A stretch of 64,000 nt of DNA from Typhlomys cinereus. Its lineage: Eukaryota; Chordata; Mammalia; Rodentia; Platacanthomyidae. Where the stretch lies: contig JALPQD010000245.1 of assembly GCA_023101885.1 (NCBI GenBank), positions 2,650,286-2,714,285 of the forward strand, written 5' to 3'. Each line of letters begins with the position of its first letter. The first letter of the stretch is position 1. Shown in pieces: positions 22,760-33,467 of this stretch. The notes below the pieces were generated by a model that was given only the letters and a program-made list of their open reading frames with translations, was not told the origin of the DNA and made no database searches. The position numbers and the translations under genes were made by a program.

Positions 22760-23544
22760 TGTGGCTGAAGGGTTCTCATTCTTTAGCCTAATTTGCACAT
22801 GTTTTCCAATTTTTCACTTTTATTTTACTTCGCTTGCAGTGCAAGTCTTTATTTTTCAGCAATCAAATTCACTGTCACCACCTTGTCCGGGTGTCAAATT
22901 ATAATTAACTAAACCTTCTCCACTCTGGAGTTAAGGAGACATCCTTCAAGCTTTTCTTCTCATGTCTGTTTCTTTTCATTTTTATTTTGCCACGGAAATC
23001 TTTGACCATTTGGAAATCATTATTATGCACAGTATGAAGATAATATTTAATTTTTTTGCATATAGCAACCCAGTTAGTTAAAAAATGTTAAATAAAATGT
23101 CTACATTGCATGCTCTCTTTCCCTCTCTTCTCTCTCCCTTCCCCTCTACTAGGATTCTCTTCAGATTCCTCCCATCACGTGGTCATGGCGGCTCTTTCCC
23201 TGTCCTATCTGACTTCCAGCTCTCTCTTCTGTTCTGATGCTTTGCCACCTGAAGGCTCCACTATGCTTGTCTTAGCCAGTGGGACCTCAGCTCTAGTAAA
23301 ACTTGTATTTCTTGGGGCTAGAGAGATAGCTGACATGCTAAAGCCTTTATCTCACATGCAGAAGGACCTGAGCTTGAATCCCAAGATTCCATATAAAATT
23401 GCCGGGCAGATATGGCAGTAATCTGCAATTCTGCCCGTGGAAAGAGGAGCCTGGGAAACCCCAGAGCAAAGGAGTAAGGAGCTAGAGCAATCCAGGGTGT
23501 CACCCTAGGGCCTCCATAGGGATACACAGTGCCCTCTGATACCC

Positions 23545-23600
<56 letters not shown>

Positions 23601-23990
23601 GTATTTCTTGCATCTCAAAAAATTGAAAAAGTAAATAAAAAGTAAAATGTCCATGTTTGCCCAATGCAGTCAAGTTAAATCCTGGGTGTTGCACACACAT
23701 TTGCCTCTATGACTGAATTTGTGTTTTGGTCTCTCTGGGGGCCCGTTGTTATCTATGTTCACACATGCAATGATACCATGTTTTAGTATCTAGTAAGACT
23801 AGCATCCAACCATCTACTCTTATTCTAGCTTTTTTTGTGGACTTTGTAATATATTTGTCCAACTCCATTTTTACGGGGATTATGTCTAATTGATTAAGTT
23901 ACTAGCTTGGACACTTTGTGATACTATATCCTTATACAATACAATGTCTTTTGTTTTGTTCAAGTTAAATTTTGCATCCCTTGGAAGTAT
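22760..23990 (-). mobile_element. Probable ancient L1 sequence, minus, with nested SINE
   Basis: T-rich sequence at 22780-23100 (for example TTTGACCATTTGGAAATCAT, TTTTTGCATATAGCAACCCA) and at 23700-23990 (TTATCTATGTTCAC, TTGTCCAACTCCATTTTTAC) follows the order of antisense old L1 ORF2. A young SINE at 23314-23598 and a non-L1 segment around 23110-23300 interrupt it. Weak similarity, judged by eye. Confidence 0.45.
23314..23598 (+). mobile_element. B2-like SINE with target-site duplication
   Basis: GGGGCTAGAGAGATAGCTGA head, full body with CAGTGCCCTCTGATACC, and (CA)n at about 23547-23594. The direct repeat TTGTATTTCTT lies at 23303-23313 and 23599-23609. Confidence 0.88.
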
Positions 23991-24002
23991 TTTATGATTC
24001 TT

Positions 24003-24281
24003 TGTTTATTATTTATTCAATTGTGCGTGTATGCGTGTGTGCATGTGTGTGTATGTATGTGTGTGTGTAGAACCAAGGACGAATTCGGGAACCACCATGG
24101 ACTGCCTCCACCTCCTCCTTGTTTACTCTGCCCTGGGATTCACAGGCTCCGCCCTATCAGGACCAGAAACGCAGGCCGCCCCTGCTTTCACCTGGCGTCT
24201 ATATGTGGGGTCTAGGATCCGAACTCAGGACCTTCCGCCTGCAAGGCAGAGGCTTAACCCCTGAGCCGCCTCTCCAGCCCC
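24003..24281 (-). mobile_element. Young B2-like SINE, minus, 15-bp duplication
   Basis: Read on the minus strand the copy starts GGGGCTGGAGAGGCGGCTCA and ends in a (CA)n/(CATA)n tail. The perfect 15-bp repeat TATTTTATGATTCTT at 23988-24002 and 24282-24296 marks a recent L1-type insertion. It is very close in sequence to the copies at 9224, 32328 and 35112. Confidence 0.92.
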
Positions 24282-24339
24282 TATTTTATGATTCTTATGA
24301 TAGTTACTTTCTTGTTAAGTATATAGCTAGATATTTATC

Positions 24340-24690
24340 ATTCACTCACTTTGTGTGATGTGTGTGTGATATGTATGAATCTTCATGCATGCGCATATCT
24401 GCATGTGTGTGTGTCTATGATGTGCATGTGATGTGTGTGTAGCATATGTGCATGTCTGCATGTATATTTGCATGTACACAGAGTGTGTGCGATCTGTTTG
24501 CATGTATGTGACTACATGTGTGTGCATGGTATTCATATATGTGCTATTCATGTTTACATGTATGTATGATGTGCACATGTCTGCATGTTTATGCAATGGT
24601 ATGCAAGTGTGTATGGCATGTAGTGGTATGCATGGTGTGCATGTATGTGTGGTGTGCATGAGTGTCTGCTTGTCCGCATCTATGTGGTGG
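24340..24690. repeat. (TG)n/(TGCA)n-rich degenerate repeat
   Basis: About 350 bp of GTGTGCATG/TATGTGTG words. It probably began as the (CA)n tail of the minus-strand SINE that follows. The 172-codon frame over it is Cys/Val/Met-rich repeat translation. Confidence 0.75.
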
Positions 24691-24935
24691 CACACGTATG
24701 CATGTAGAAGCTCAAGGTTGGTGCCAGGAACCATCTTTGATGATTCTTGTACATTAATCTTTCAAATAGCCCACTACTCACAAATAGGGCTTGCTGTGGG
24801 GTTTCCCCGTCTTGGTCCTCTGAAGTGGGAATCTCAGGTGGGCACCACACCTACCTGGCAACTGCATAGATTCTGGGCAACTGAATTCTGGTTCCTTGCT
24901 TGGACAGGGAGCACTTTAACCATGAGCCCCAACAT
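24691..24935 (-). mobile_element. Diverged B2-like SINE, minus
   Basis: GGGGTTTCCCCGTCTTGGTC, then ACCTACCTGGCAACTGC and TTTAACCATGAGCCCCAAC at the right end, is the reverse strand of the SINE body and head, strongly diverged. Confidence 0.6.
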
Positions 24936-24944
24936 ATGCGCTTC

Positions 24945-24969
24945 CTTTTAAAATTATTTTTGAACTTTG

Positions 24970-25014
<45 letters not shown>

Positions 25015-25110
25015 ATACACCTATGGTGCATGTGTGGGAGTCAGAGAGCAGCTTACTTAAGTCGCTTCTCTCCTTCCACCGCATGGATTCTGGAGCTGTC
25101 AGGTCTGTGG
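24945..25110 (-). mobile_element. SINE fragment with (TG)n tail, minus
   Basis: A TTTAAAATTATTTTTGAAC left end, (TG)n at about 24969-25012, then GTGGGAGTCAGAGAGCAGC and CTCTCCTTCCACCGCATGG match the reverse strand of an older B3/B2-type SINE. Confidence 0.6.
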
Positions 25111-25119
25111 TAACTTGAG

Positions 25120-25935
25120 TTTTCAAGAGTTTGTTTCTGAGGGTGTCTTCCTTTGAGACTGGCCATGCCCTCATTCACATTTTCCCCATTTCCCTGTAGA
25201 CTCATTTAAATCTTAAAGTTATGAGCTTTTTAATTTTTTTTGAGGGGGGTTACAGCTGATGCTGTTACACCATAATTAGAAACTTAGAAATATGTGGGGA
25301 GGGATGCAATCCAGCCTGGATACATTTGGAGCTAAATCTGCAACTTACATAATCAGCAATAATTTAGTACTGAATCTTAATCATTATAATTAGAAAGGCC
25401 CACTTTCCTAATGGATGGTTAGAATTATGGTAACCAGTGCTTAACGGGCTTACTTTAGATATTCTTATAATTAAGAATGTGTAGGCAGTCTGCTTGTGTC
25501 TTCCAAAATATGATTCACAAAACCGCCCCTTTGTGAAAATAAGGTCACTCGGGAAAGCACGATTCTGTGCGCTCCACTTTGGCAAATGACTTTGGTTTCT
25601 AAGTTTCAAAAGAGCCACCTGCATCCTATAATTACAGCCGTGTGTTGTTCCTCCAAACCCTCGACAGACTGAGGATCCCAAGGTCTGAGACGTAACTTCT
25701 CACAGTGTGTGCGGAAGGTCAGAAGTTCTGCGGATCAGCTGGAGACCAGGGTGGGCATGAGAGCAAAAGAGCTAGACAGGTGTGTGAGGGAGAGTTGTGG
25801 CCGAGCCGCTTGCTGCCTGGGGAAGCTGGCCAACCCCACCGAACATCTGTTTCTTGTGTTGTATAATGTGGAGACCAGAATATGGTGCGATTCTGAAAAG
25901 TCACCCATATGAGTTCAGAGTTCATGCTATTCCGT
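25120..25935. other. Unique sequence, AT-rich homeobox-like words
   Basis: No gene or repeat is recognised. From about 25250 to 25480 there are several ATAATTA/TAATTA motifs in otherwise complex, non-repetitive sequence, which makes it a candidate conserved noncoding element. Confidence 0.4.
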
Positions 25936-25939
25936 TTTA

Positions 25940-26200
25940 TATTTTTTGCATGTGTGCTCCTGTGTGTGTGTGTGTGTACAAGAGGACACTTAAGTGTGTA
26001 TACTCGAAGGTGACTTTAGAGTCATCCTGGATTGTTCTGCCTCCTTATTGCTTTGCTTTGGGTTTTTCCAAGCTCTGCCTTCTAGGGCTGCCACCATATC
26101 TACCCACTGCCATATCTACCCAGCACTTCTACATGGGATCTGGGGATCTGAACTCAGGACCTTCTGCTTGCAACAAGTACCCTCGAACAGCAAGAGAGTT
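25940..26200 (-). mobile_element. B2-like SINE, minus
   Basis: (TG)n at about 25965-25978, then AAGAGGACACTTAAGTGTG, GGTGACTTTAGAGTCATCC, TTGCTTTGCTTTGGG and GATCTGAACTCAGGACCTTC: the full body read backwards. The extreme head is damaged near 26185. Confidence 0.75.
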
Positions 26201-26613
26201 TATCATTTATGATGTCTTACTGAGCCCGAAGCTGCTTGCTCATTAATTTAACTCTTCCTTCTAAAATAAGCCTTGATGTGATGAAGGAAAAAAATAATAT
26301 CTCTGTAAAAACAAAACAAAAATAAAACCTTGTTTCTCAGGATAAGGCCTGATGCAGCCTGCAACAGGATGAGAGACACAAACAGAAGTTACTTGGTAGA
26401 GTTCCTAGAACCCAAGGAATGAGCTTAACTCAGAGTCCCTTTTATCCCTTTCTCTAGAATGCAGATGTGATGGCCAGAACAGTTGCAGCCACTTAACTAC
26501 CTCGAGGTAATTTGGAGAAAGAAGTCACATGCTAGGAGTAGCAAGACTAGCAAACAGGACATTAGTGTCTCACCTTAAGGTAGAGGTCAAATAATAGCAA
26601 GAACAAACTCATA
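26201..26613. other. Unique spacer
   Basis: No gene or repeat recognised; an A-rich stretch lies at 26285-26325. Confidence 0.4.
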
Positions 26614-27262
26614 TTTTTTTATATCACCAACAGATTTATTTTAAAGGAATGGATTAAAGGGGGAAAATAGAGCACAGAAGTATGGAACAGAAAATAAATA
26701 CAAACATTAAGTTGTTTTATTATTTTATAACTGCAATAAACTAGTCTAGAGGATGCCCTGTACAAAACAATAAAGACTCAAAACGGGGTGTTCTCTTGGA
26801 GAGGCTGAAGATTTCAGTATCTAGTATTTGGAATTTATGCTGCAATCCTTGCTTTTGGATGGATTGCTGGGTATTTGGCACCATCCATGCTTTTAACCAA
26901 ATTTGAGCAGAAGCACGGCTACCTGACCCAGGTACAAGTAGATGAAGTGTTTGGTTTCATGTGTCACATAACTGCCGAAGTTCCGTCCCACCATGCAGTG
27001 CCAGGTGGGGTTGTACTTCTTGTCAAACTCTTTCTCAATGGGCTGGAGAGATGGCTCAGGAGTTAAGACTCTGTCTCACAAGCAGAAGGTCCTGAGTTTG
27101 GATCCCAGATCACACATAAAAACACCAGGCAGAAACAGCAGTGGCCTTTACTTCTGACCCTGGTGGGCAGAGCCTGGGAAATCCCAAAGTGAAGTGAAAA
27201 GGAGGTAGAAGCAATCCAGGATGATTCCTGAAGTCACCCTTGGTCCTCCACAGTGCCTTCTG

Positions 27263-27311
<49 letters not shown>

Positions 27312-27452
27312 TAAATAAATAAATTTAAGAACAAAACAAAACTCCTTCTTGGTAGGGGCTGCAATATCCTTCTCTGCATTGCATTTCCCCAAAGCTTGAG
27401 TCCTGCACTCCACAGAGTCCTTTTGCATCTCCTCTGATGTGTCTGCATTTTT
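26614..27452 (-). pseudogene. DYNLL1 processed pseudogene, 5'-truncated, SINE-split
   Basis: On the minus strand two pieces of the cytoplasmic dynein light chain LC8-type 1 coding sequence are present. The upstream piece (27452 down to about 27345) begins [16 protein letters not shown] and continues past EKDIAA to the KKEF motif. The downstream piece (about 27035 down to 26880) contains [19 protein letters not shown] and [16 protein letters not shown], then a stop. No introns occur, and the 3' UTR follows with AATAAA near 26640 and a short A-tail at about 26614, the marks of retrotransposition. The first eight or so codons are missing, several residues differ, and a B2-like SINE (27036-27338) cuts the frame. 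The parent protein is an 89-residue hub dimer of the dynein motor and many partners. This copy cannot make it. Confidence 0.93.
27036..27338 (+). mobile_element. B2-like SINE inserted in the DYNLL1 pseudogene
   Basis: The head GGGCTGGAGAGATGGCTCAG begins at 27040, the body includes CCAGGATGATTCCTGAAG, and (CA)n runs at about 27265-27309 before an AATTAAATAAATAAATTT tail. The coding direct repeat AAACTCTTTCT (27025-27035) and AAACTCCTTCT (27339-27349) is its target-site duplication, so it arrived after the pseudogene. Confidence 0.92.
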
Positions 27453-27815
27453 CTTATTTTATTTTTTCATATATGTGTGTCTAGGGTGTGTGGATGCACA
27501 CGTGTGCATGTGCATGTGTGCACTTGAGTGTGTGGGCTTGTGGAGGCCCAAGGGTGACCTCAGGAATAATTCTTGATCACTCTTCCACTTTACTGTTTTG
27601 AGCCCGGGTCTCTAATTGAACCCAGAACGTGCCATTACAGCTGGTCTGACTAGCCAGCCTGCTCGGGATTTTCAGGCTCCACCTTCCAGGGCTGGAATTA
27701 CAGGCAGACTGCCACACCCACATGGCATTTTTATGTGGAGTCTGGCGATCCAAACTCAGGTCCCTTTGCTTGTAAGGCAAAAGCTTTAACCACTGAGATG
27801 TCTCCCCAGCCCCAA
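27453..27815 (-). mobile_element. Long-variant B2-like SINE, minus
   Basis: TATTTTTTCATATATGTG left end, a TG-rich part, AGGCCCAAGGGTGACCTCAG, then an extra middle part (GGTCTCTAATTGAACCCAGA, CTAGCCAGCCTGCTCGGG) absent from the common copies, and finally CTTTAACCACTGAGATGTC. It abuts the truncated 5' end of the DYNLL1 pseudogene. Confidence 0.75.
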
Positions 27816-27904
27816 CCTCATATTTTAAACAGGCATGTATTCCTTTGAGTCTCTTACTCTTTCTGACTTGATATGCTTACTAAAATAAAATGGAAGAACT
27901 TTGT

Positions 27905-28025
27905 GGGCAGCCAGGCATAGTGGTACATACCTGCTGATCCCAGTTCATGACAGACCGAGGCAGGTGGATTGCCAGTTCAAAGCCAGCCAGGGATACAAAG
28001 TGATACTCCATCTCAAAAAACAAGT
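27905..28025 (+). mobile_element. B1 SINE, plus
   Basis: AGCCAGGCATAGTGGTACAT, GAGGCAGGTGGATTGCCAGT, CAAAGCCAGCCAGGGATAC and CTCCATCTCAAAAAACAAGT follow the B1 consensus to its A-tail. Confidence 0.88.
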
Positions 28026-28918
28026 CAACAAGGGTAACAAACAGAATTCAGTTATTTTTCTTTCTGACTGGTGAAGACTCACATTGCTTCTTCATAGCAA
28101 ATTATTTATGTTATTTTTATAATGAGCAAACTAAATAAACTCATGTACCCTCTGCCCAACACTGTGGCAAACACAATAAGAATGTGGTGAATCCTCCCAA
28201 TTGCTCGTAGACACCAGGCAATTACAACTCCACATATAGTTTCATCATCTTAGTACCCTGGCAGCCCAAACCCAAGTGCTGGAAAAAAGTTATAAATACC
28301 TGGCTAGATTCCCTCCTGGGTATCAAAGCAACATTATCTGCATTTAATAGTCAGTAAGAATCAGACTGAAAAATGCTCTTCTTTCATAATGATTTTTTAA
28401 AAAAAAAAAACTCTTCTTCTACCAAAAGAAAAAGATCCATTTGTAAAGATAGAGAAAGTGAGTTTTGGAAGCTTGTCCTGAAATAAGCTGCCATCAGGAT
28501 GCTGCACATTGGAAGGTCATTTGAGCCATGAGCATCTATAAGCAGCCTGAGTTCTTAGCAATGCCTTTGTCCAAAAGGTAAGTGCATGCTTATTTTTCCA
28601 TTCATCATGTGGGCCTTGCTGAGGTGGGGTCAGATGCTGGGGGTGGAACGCAGGGGATTGTGGCTTGGGAACAGCCACAGCCACAGGGATTTCTCTGCTC
28701 TTTGTTTATGGGGGTCATTGTTAAGGTCGAAGGACTGTCTCTACACTGTGTTAACTTGACCATTGCATTAAAGTTCAGACATGATGGTGTTCGTACACCA
28801 CTGGCTTTTTGAAACTGAGTATGAATTTTGGGAAAATCCAGAGTCTGTTACTTCATACAGTGAGACATTTCATGGTTGTACATATTGATATCATTAATAA
28901 CACCTCTGTGATGTGAGT
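28026..28918. other. Unique intergenic sequence
   Basis: About 890 bp with no repeat or gene recognised. An A-run lies at 28396-28410. Confidence 0.4.
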
Positions 28919-28919
28919 A

Positions 28920-29625
28920 TAACACTCATTCATTCATTCATCATCCATCTATCTACTCATCCATGCATCATCCATGCATTGTCCATCCATCTGTCCATCC
29001 ATCCATTTGTCCCAATCACCCATCTGTCCATCCACCCATCCATCCGTCTGTCCATCCATTCATCCATACACCTGCCCGCCCATCCGTCCATCCATCCCTC
29101 CATCCATCCATCCATCTGTCCATCCATCCATCCATCCATCCATCCATCCATCCATTCATCCATCCACATGCCCACCTGTCCATCCATCCATCCATCCATC
29201 CATCCATCCATCCATCCGTCCGTCCATCCATCCATCCATCCATCCATCCATCCATAAACCTGTCTATCCATCCATCTACCTATCCATCTATCCACCCATC
29301 CATCCATCCATCCACATCCATCCATCTACCCACCCATCTGTCTATCCTTCCATCCATCCATCCATCCATCCATTCATCTGTCCATCCACCCATCTATTCA
29401 TCCTTTCTATCTATCCATCCATAAACCTGTATATCCATCCATCCATCTGTCCATCCTTTCATCCATACATACACTTGTCCAGCCATCCACCCATCATCCA
29501 TCCATCCATCCACCCATCATCTATCCATCCATCCATTCATCGGTTCATCCATCCACCTGTCTTTCCTTCTTTCCCTCTTCCTTCCTTCCATCCACCCACC
29601 TGTCTATCCATCCATCCATCGTTAA
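28920..29625. repeat. (CCAT)n tetranucleotide array, about 700 bp
   Basis: Long CATCCATCCATC array with frequent CTGT, CATC and CCAC variants. Its unit contains no stop in any forward frame, so all three forward frames stay open (up to 257 codons of Pro/Ser/Ile/His), and the reverse reads as Met/Asp/Gly/Trp. Not coding. Confidence 0.97.
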
Positions 29626-30300
29626 CAACAATACAGCTAGGTTACAGGTCATTCTCAACACTACAACCTCCATCTCAGCCTCCATCTCAGCCTCTAGCTT
29701 GGCCTCCAGCCCACCATCCAACCCACCACCCAACTGGCATTGGCTGATGGTTCTCTCAGAGCTGGTTCCCATGCTGACTGAATCACTCTCGGGCCTTTGT
29801 GCTCTGCTTATGTTCACACTGCCATAATTATTCCTTCTGCAATTTCTTGAGAACTTGTTCGGGAAACCACCTGAGCAGAATGTACAAATAAATAAAGGTG
29901 GCACATTAATAAGAACACGTCTATGGAAATTTCTGCAATCTTCTGTGCATAAAGCCCCACCCTGCTGGGCCGACAGCAGCCACACGAAGGGATTTAGTAT
30001 GATGGATAGTCACGGAATGCTTTGCATGGAGATTTATTTTACTCTTTTAGGTCTGTAATATATTTTTGTAAAGGTTTAAAAAACTTTGATTTTTTTTATA
30101 TTTGTCAAACTCGACCCATTTATCACATGAAGAGTCTATTATTGTAATTTATTAGAGATCCTAAGTGTACTGAGAGCTGTGAATATAATTTTATGAGAAT
30201 AGTTATATGTGTTTGCATTCTTGCATATAGGAAATCTCTATCTCCTTCCCCTTCTTTCTCTCCCCACATGCACCCAGCTGTTTCTGTGCCATAGGCCATG
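29626..30300. other. Unique intergenic sequence
   Basis: No gene recognised. Two short direct repeats (TCTCAGCCTC) occur near 29672-29695. Confidence 0.4.
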
Positions 30301-30302
30301 TG

Positions 30303-30542
30303 TAAATTCAAGGACAGCCGGGGTGCTAGTCCCCACCTTCTACCTTGCTTGAGAGTAGGTCTCTCTCTTGACTGGCCCATGGCTTTCCAGGGACTCTTGC
30401 CTCTGCCTCCCTTCTGGTGGGAGAAATGCCGGGATCACAGATGTTGTTGTACCCAGCTTTGGGTGGGTTTTGGGGTCCAAACCAAGGTCCTCGTGCTTGC
30501 ATAGCAAGCACTCTACCCATTGAGCCTCCCTCCATGCCCATA
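30303..30542 (-). mobile_element. Diverged SINE, minus
   Basis: GGGATCACAGATGTTGTTGT, GGGGTCCAAACCAAGGTCCT and GCATAGCAAGCACTCTACCC at the right end read as the reverse strand of a B1/ID-headed (B4-like) SINE. Confidence 0.65.
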
Positions 30543-30660
30543 GGGAAAGTCTTAAAGGAATACCAGCAATATATCTATATAGGCAAGAGTGTCATAGGCA
30601 AGTGGTTCACATCTCTCTGCGCTTCTGAATTCATCTGTGAGAGGCCACAGCCAAAACATT

Positions 30661-30750
30661 AGAAATAATAATGGTTCTACTGATGATGATGATGCTAATA
30701 ATGGTTATTGAGATTTTATGTGCTAGACACTTCTCACATCTTTACTCATT
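30661..30750 (+). mobile_element. MIR fragment, plus
   Basis: AATAATAATGGTTCTAC, GGTTATTGAGATTTTATGTG, CTAGACACTTCTCACATC and TTTACTCATTTAATGTTTCC follow the MIR core (the TTTATTGAGCACTTACTATG / CTCATTTAATCC region). Confidence 0.7.
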
Positions 30751-31415
30751 TAATGTTTCCAAAGTTTATCTGCTCTCTTTTTCTCTTTCACACGCTGGTG
30801 TGTATGTAGCACAGTGCTTCATATATTGTGGATATTTAAAAATATGTGTTGTTTGAACTAGCACTAGTTGTTTGAAAGACCTCAGACAGCAGGTCAAAGT
30901 GACCAACCAACCAACAATGTGTTAAGATTCAGACAAAGGGATTTTTATGATTAGAGGCCACTCTGAATCCTCTGGGCCAAGAATTTTGAAAGCCTGTCCT
31001 GTCATACCAGGACACCTCCAAACACATGGGCAGCAACAGATCTCACATGTGGAGTCTTTTAAACTAGGCCCTGCAAGAGCTCTGTGTTTGGATGTAGATC
31101 CAGCTGCTTCCAGCCAGAGTCTCTGGAGTTTAACTAAATATTTGCACAAAGATTCTTTTAAAGACCATTTCTGGAGGAGATGCCAGCACCTGCTGCCACT
31201 GTGCTTCACCTCTTCGCCCAGTTGGTGGTGAGGTGCCCTTTCCATGCCGGGCTTGCCAGCACCCAGCAGCCGGGTGCAGGGACGCAGCTCTGCCATGCAG
31301 GAGTCCACGTGGCCTTTTGTAACTAATCTCTGACTTCCACTGAGCTGTTTTTTGGAAACCATACTGGCTTTTTAGTAATGAACACAGATGCCAGCCATTG
31401 ACGTTCAGTCCTTCA
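30751..31415. other. Unique intergenic sequence
   Basis: No repeat recognised. The 146-codon minus-strand frame at 30922-31362 shows no known domain, and a 94-codon frame is open on the other strand across the same bases. Confidence 0.4.
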
Positions 31416-31637
31416 CTCTTTCATTCATTCATTCGTTCGTTCGTTCATTCATTCATTCATTCATTCATTCGTTCGTTCGTTCGTTCGTTCATTCATTCAT
31501 TCATTCATTCATTCATTCAACAGAGAGACCTTTGTTGTCATATCCTGACATTTCCATATAGGATCTAGGATCTGAACTCAGGTCCTTTTGCTTGTGAGGC
31601 AAAAGCTCATAACCCCTGAGCCATCTCCCCAGCCCCT
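31416..31637 (-). mobile_element. SINE head and body, minus, with (TTCA/TTCG)n array
   Basis: A (TTCA)n array containing two blocks of TTCG fills 31416-31520. It leads into TTTCCATATAGGATCTAGG, TCTGAACTCAGGTCCTTTT and CTGAGCCATCTCCCCAGCCC, the reverse strand of a B2-like SINE head. The array takes the place of the usual (CA)n tail and 3' body. Confidence 0.8.
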
Positions 31638-31687
31638 AAAGGAGCTTTTGAAAGCATTTTCATATAAACATGGTTTAAAGATGACTC

Positions 31688-31885
31688 TGGGGGCTGAGAA
31701 GAAGCTCGGTGGATAAGATGTCTGCGCACAAACTTGGCAACCTGAGTTTGATCCCCAGAAGCCCAAGTGGTGGAAGGGGATAACTGACTTCTGAAAGTTG
31801 TCCTTTATACTTATGCCATGGCATGTATTCTCTCTCTCTCTCTCCCTCCCTCCCCTCTCTTTTCTCTTTCTCTTATAAATAATTT
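31688..31885 (+). mobile_element. Diverged B2/B3-like SINE, plus
   Basis: GGGGGCTGAGAAGAAGCTCG head, AGTTTGATCCCCAGAAGCCC B box region, GACTTCTGAAAGTTGTCC body, then (CT)n at 31829-31875. Confidence 0.75.
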
Positions 31886-32312
31886 GAAAAATCAGATGGC
31901 TCTGATCGCAAAGAAGTTTCAGAGGTTTGAGTCATGCCCAGATAGTCTTTGGCAGTCACTTTTGCTCTCCCCCTTCACACCTGTAGCCTCCCCTTGATAT
32001 ATTTCCACATATCCTTTGTGTCACGGGAACAAACTGCTCCATTCCTGTTTTATGAAGGGCAATTGTAAGTGACTAGAGGAAAGGATAGTGTCTGAGCAGA
32101 CGAAGGAGCAGCAAGCCCAAGGCATCGAGCCAATTCTCTAAAAATAAGCAAAGCCCCCCCCCCCAGTGTGAGCCCACAGTCTGAGGATTCTGAACACGTG
32201 CTTCTTTAAGCCTCAGAGTACCGCAAACAGCATCATTATGAGACACACACTGTCTAGGCTGGTGACATTACTGCTGTCTCAAATAATAGGTCTGAAGAAC
32301 AAATCTGGGGTC
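31886..32312. other. Unique spacer
   Basis: No gene or repeat recognised. A run of ten to eleven C lies at 32154-32164. Confidence 0.4.
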
Positions 32313-32327
32313 AAAATAGCATCACAT

Positions 32328-32637
32328 TGGGGCTGGAGCGGTGGCTCAGGGGTTAAGCCTCTGCCTTGCAGGCGGAAGGTCCTGAGTTCGGATCCTAGAC
32401 CCCACGTATAGACGCCGGGTGGAAGTGGGGGCGGTCTGCGTTTCTGGTCCTGGTAGGGCGGAGCCTGTGAATCCCGGGGCAGAGTAAACAAGGAGGAGGT
32501 GGAGGCGTCCATGGTGGTTCCCGAATTCGTCCGTGGTTCTACACACACATACATACATACACACAGATACATACACACGTGCACACATGCATACACGCAC
32601 AATTGAATAAATAATAAAAAAATTTAAAAAATTAAAA
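32328..32637 (+). mobile_element. Young full-length B2-like SINE, perfect 15-bp duplication
   Basis: This is the best reference copy of the youngest subfamily in the window: GGGGCTGGAGCGGTGGCTCA head, CpG-rich body, (CA)/(CATA) tail and an AATTGAATAAATAATAAAAA 3' end. The perfect direct repeat AAAATAGCATCACAT sits at 32313-32327 and 32638-32652. Translated frames over it (84-107 codons) recur at every young copy and are SINE artefacts. Confidence 0.95.
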
Positions 32638-32884
32638 AAAATAGCATCACATCACATGTGACAGACATTCTCCCTGAAATCTAAGATGATCACTGTTCAA
32701 GTAGAATGGATTTCGATAGCTGTGACAGGTAATAAGTGAAACCATTTTAGAATATTTCCTAGTTGCTTTCCCACACTAAGATAGTTGAGTTCTTCTTGTG
32801 CAAAACATCAGTAGTTGGTCGCAGTTGTTAAAATGCTTAATGGTATTTACACATTCTATTTAACCAGGCTGAAAACAGATTTCT

Positions 32885-33400
32885 TGGGGTTCTTGTGTCC
32901 TGGAATCAAAGACTGAAGCCAGAAGATGTGGAGAGATTAAAGTAGGATTTATTGAAAATGAATTTATTGAAAATGAGAGAGAGAGAGAAGAAACTCTCAG
33001 AAGCTTGGTCTGATGAAGGCAAGAGAAAGCCATAGTTTGGTCTTAAGTTGGGAGAGCAATGTTAGAACCAGGAGATAGCTTAGGTCAGAGAGTGTGGGAA
33101 GAGGGTCACTATGACCACACAGAGAGAACTGCTATGATCACATAGCAGGAGAGCTCCAGAAGAGAGAGGGTGGAGCTACCATCTTTTATAGTCTCGGGCA
33201 TTGCTAAGGATTGACCCAGGAATTACTCAGGAAGCCAGGTAGTAAAGACTGGAGGGGTGGTGGCATGGTTCCCACAGGACAAAGCATTCCTTACTAGCTA
33301 GGTATCCAATAGAAATTATTCTATTAAGACTATTCAGAAGTAGTAAGATAATCAAGATTTTTTTTGCTTCATCTTCCTTAAGAAGCTGCCTGTTATAGTT
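32885..33400 (-). mobile_element. Possible LTR or ERV-derived segment
   Basis: The top strand carries GTAGGATTTATTGAAAATG (AATAAA on the minus strand) early on and a CATCTTTTATAG element near 33180, i.e. a polyadenylation-like and a TATA-like word in minus-strand LTR order U3-R-U5. No terminal repeats or duplication could be identified, so this is a weak call. Confidence 0.3.
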
Positions 33401-33414
33401 CCCAAATCATCATA

Positions 33415-33415
<1 letters not shown>

Positions 33416-33467
<52 letters not shown>
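33416..33467. repeat. Pure (CA)n microsatellite
   Basis: About 24 uninterrupted CA units. Unlike most CA runs here it is not attached to an obvious SINE head. Confidence 0.95.

Noticed and set aside
24433..24951. 172-codon Cys/Val/Met-rich frame
   Set aside because: It runs over degenerate TG repeat and a minus-strand SINE.
28913..29747. Pro/Ser/Ile/His-rich plus-strand frames up to 257 codons and a Trp/Asp/Gly-rich minus frame
   Set aside because: They are translations of the (CCAT)n array, whose unit has no stop codon in these frames. All forward frames are open at once.
32279..32602. Recurrent proline-rich protein at several loci (GTTMD...LQGRGLTPEP-like)
   Set aside because: The same peptide appears wherever the young SINE occurs (9184, 24031, 32279, 34824), on the strand antisense to it. 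It is a SINE artefact and not a gene family.
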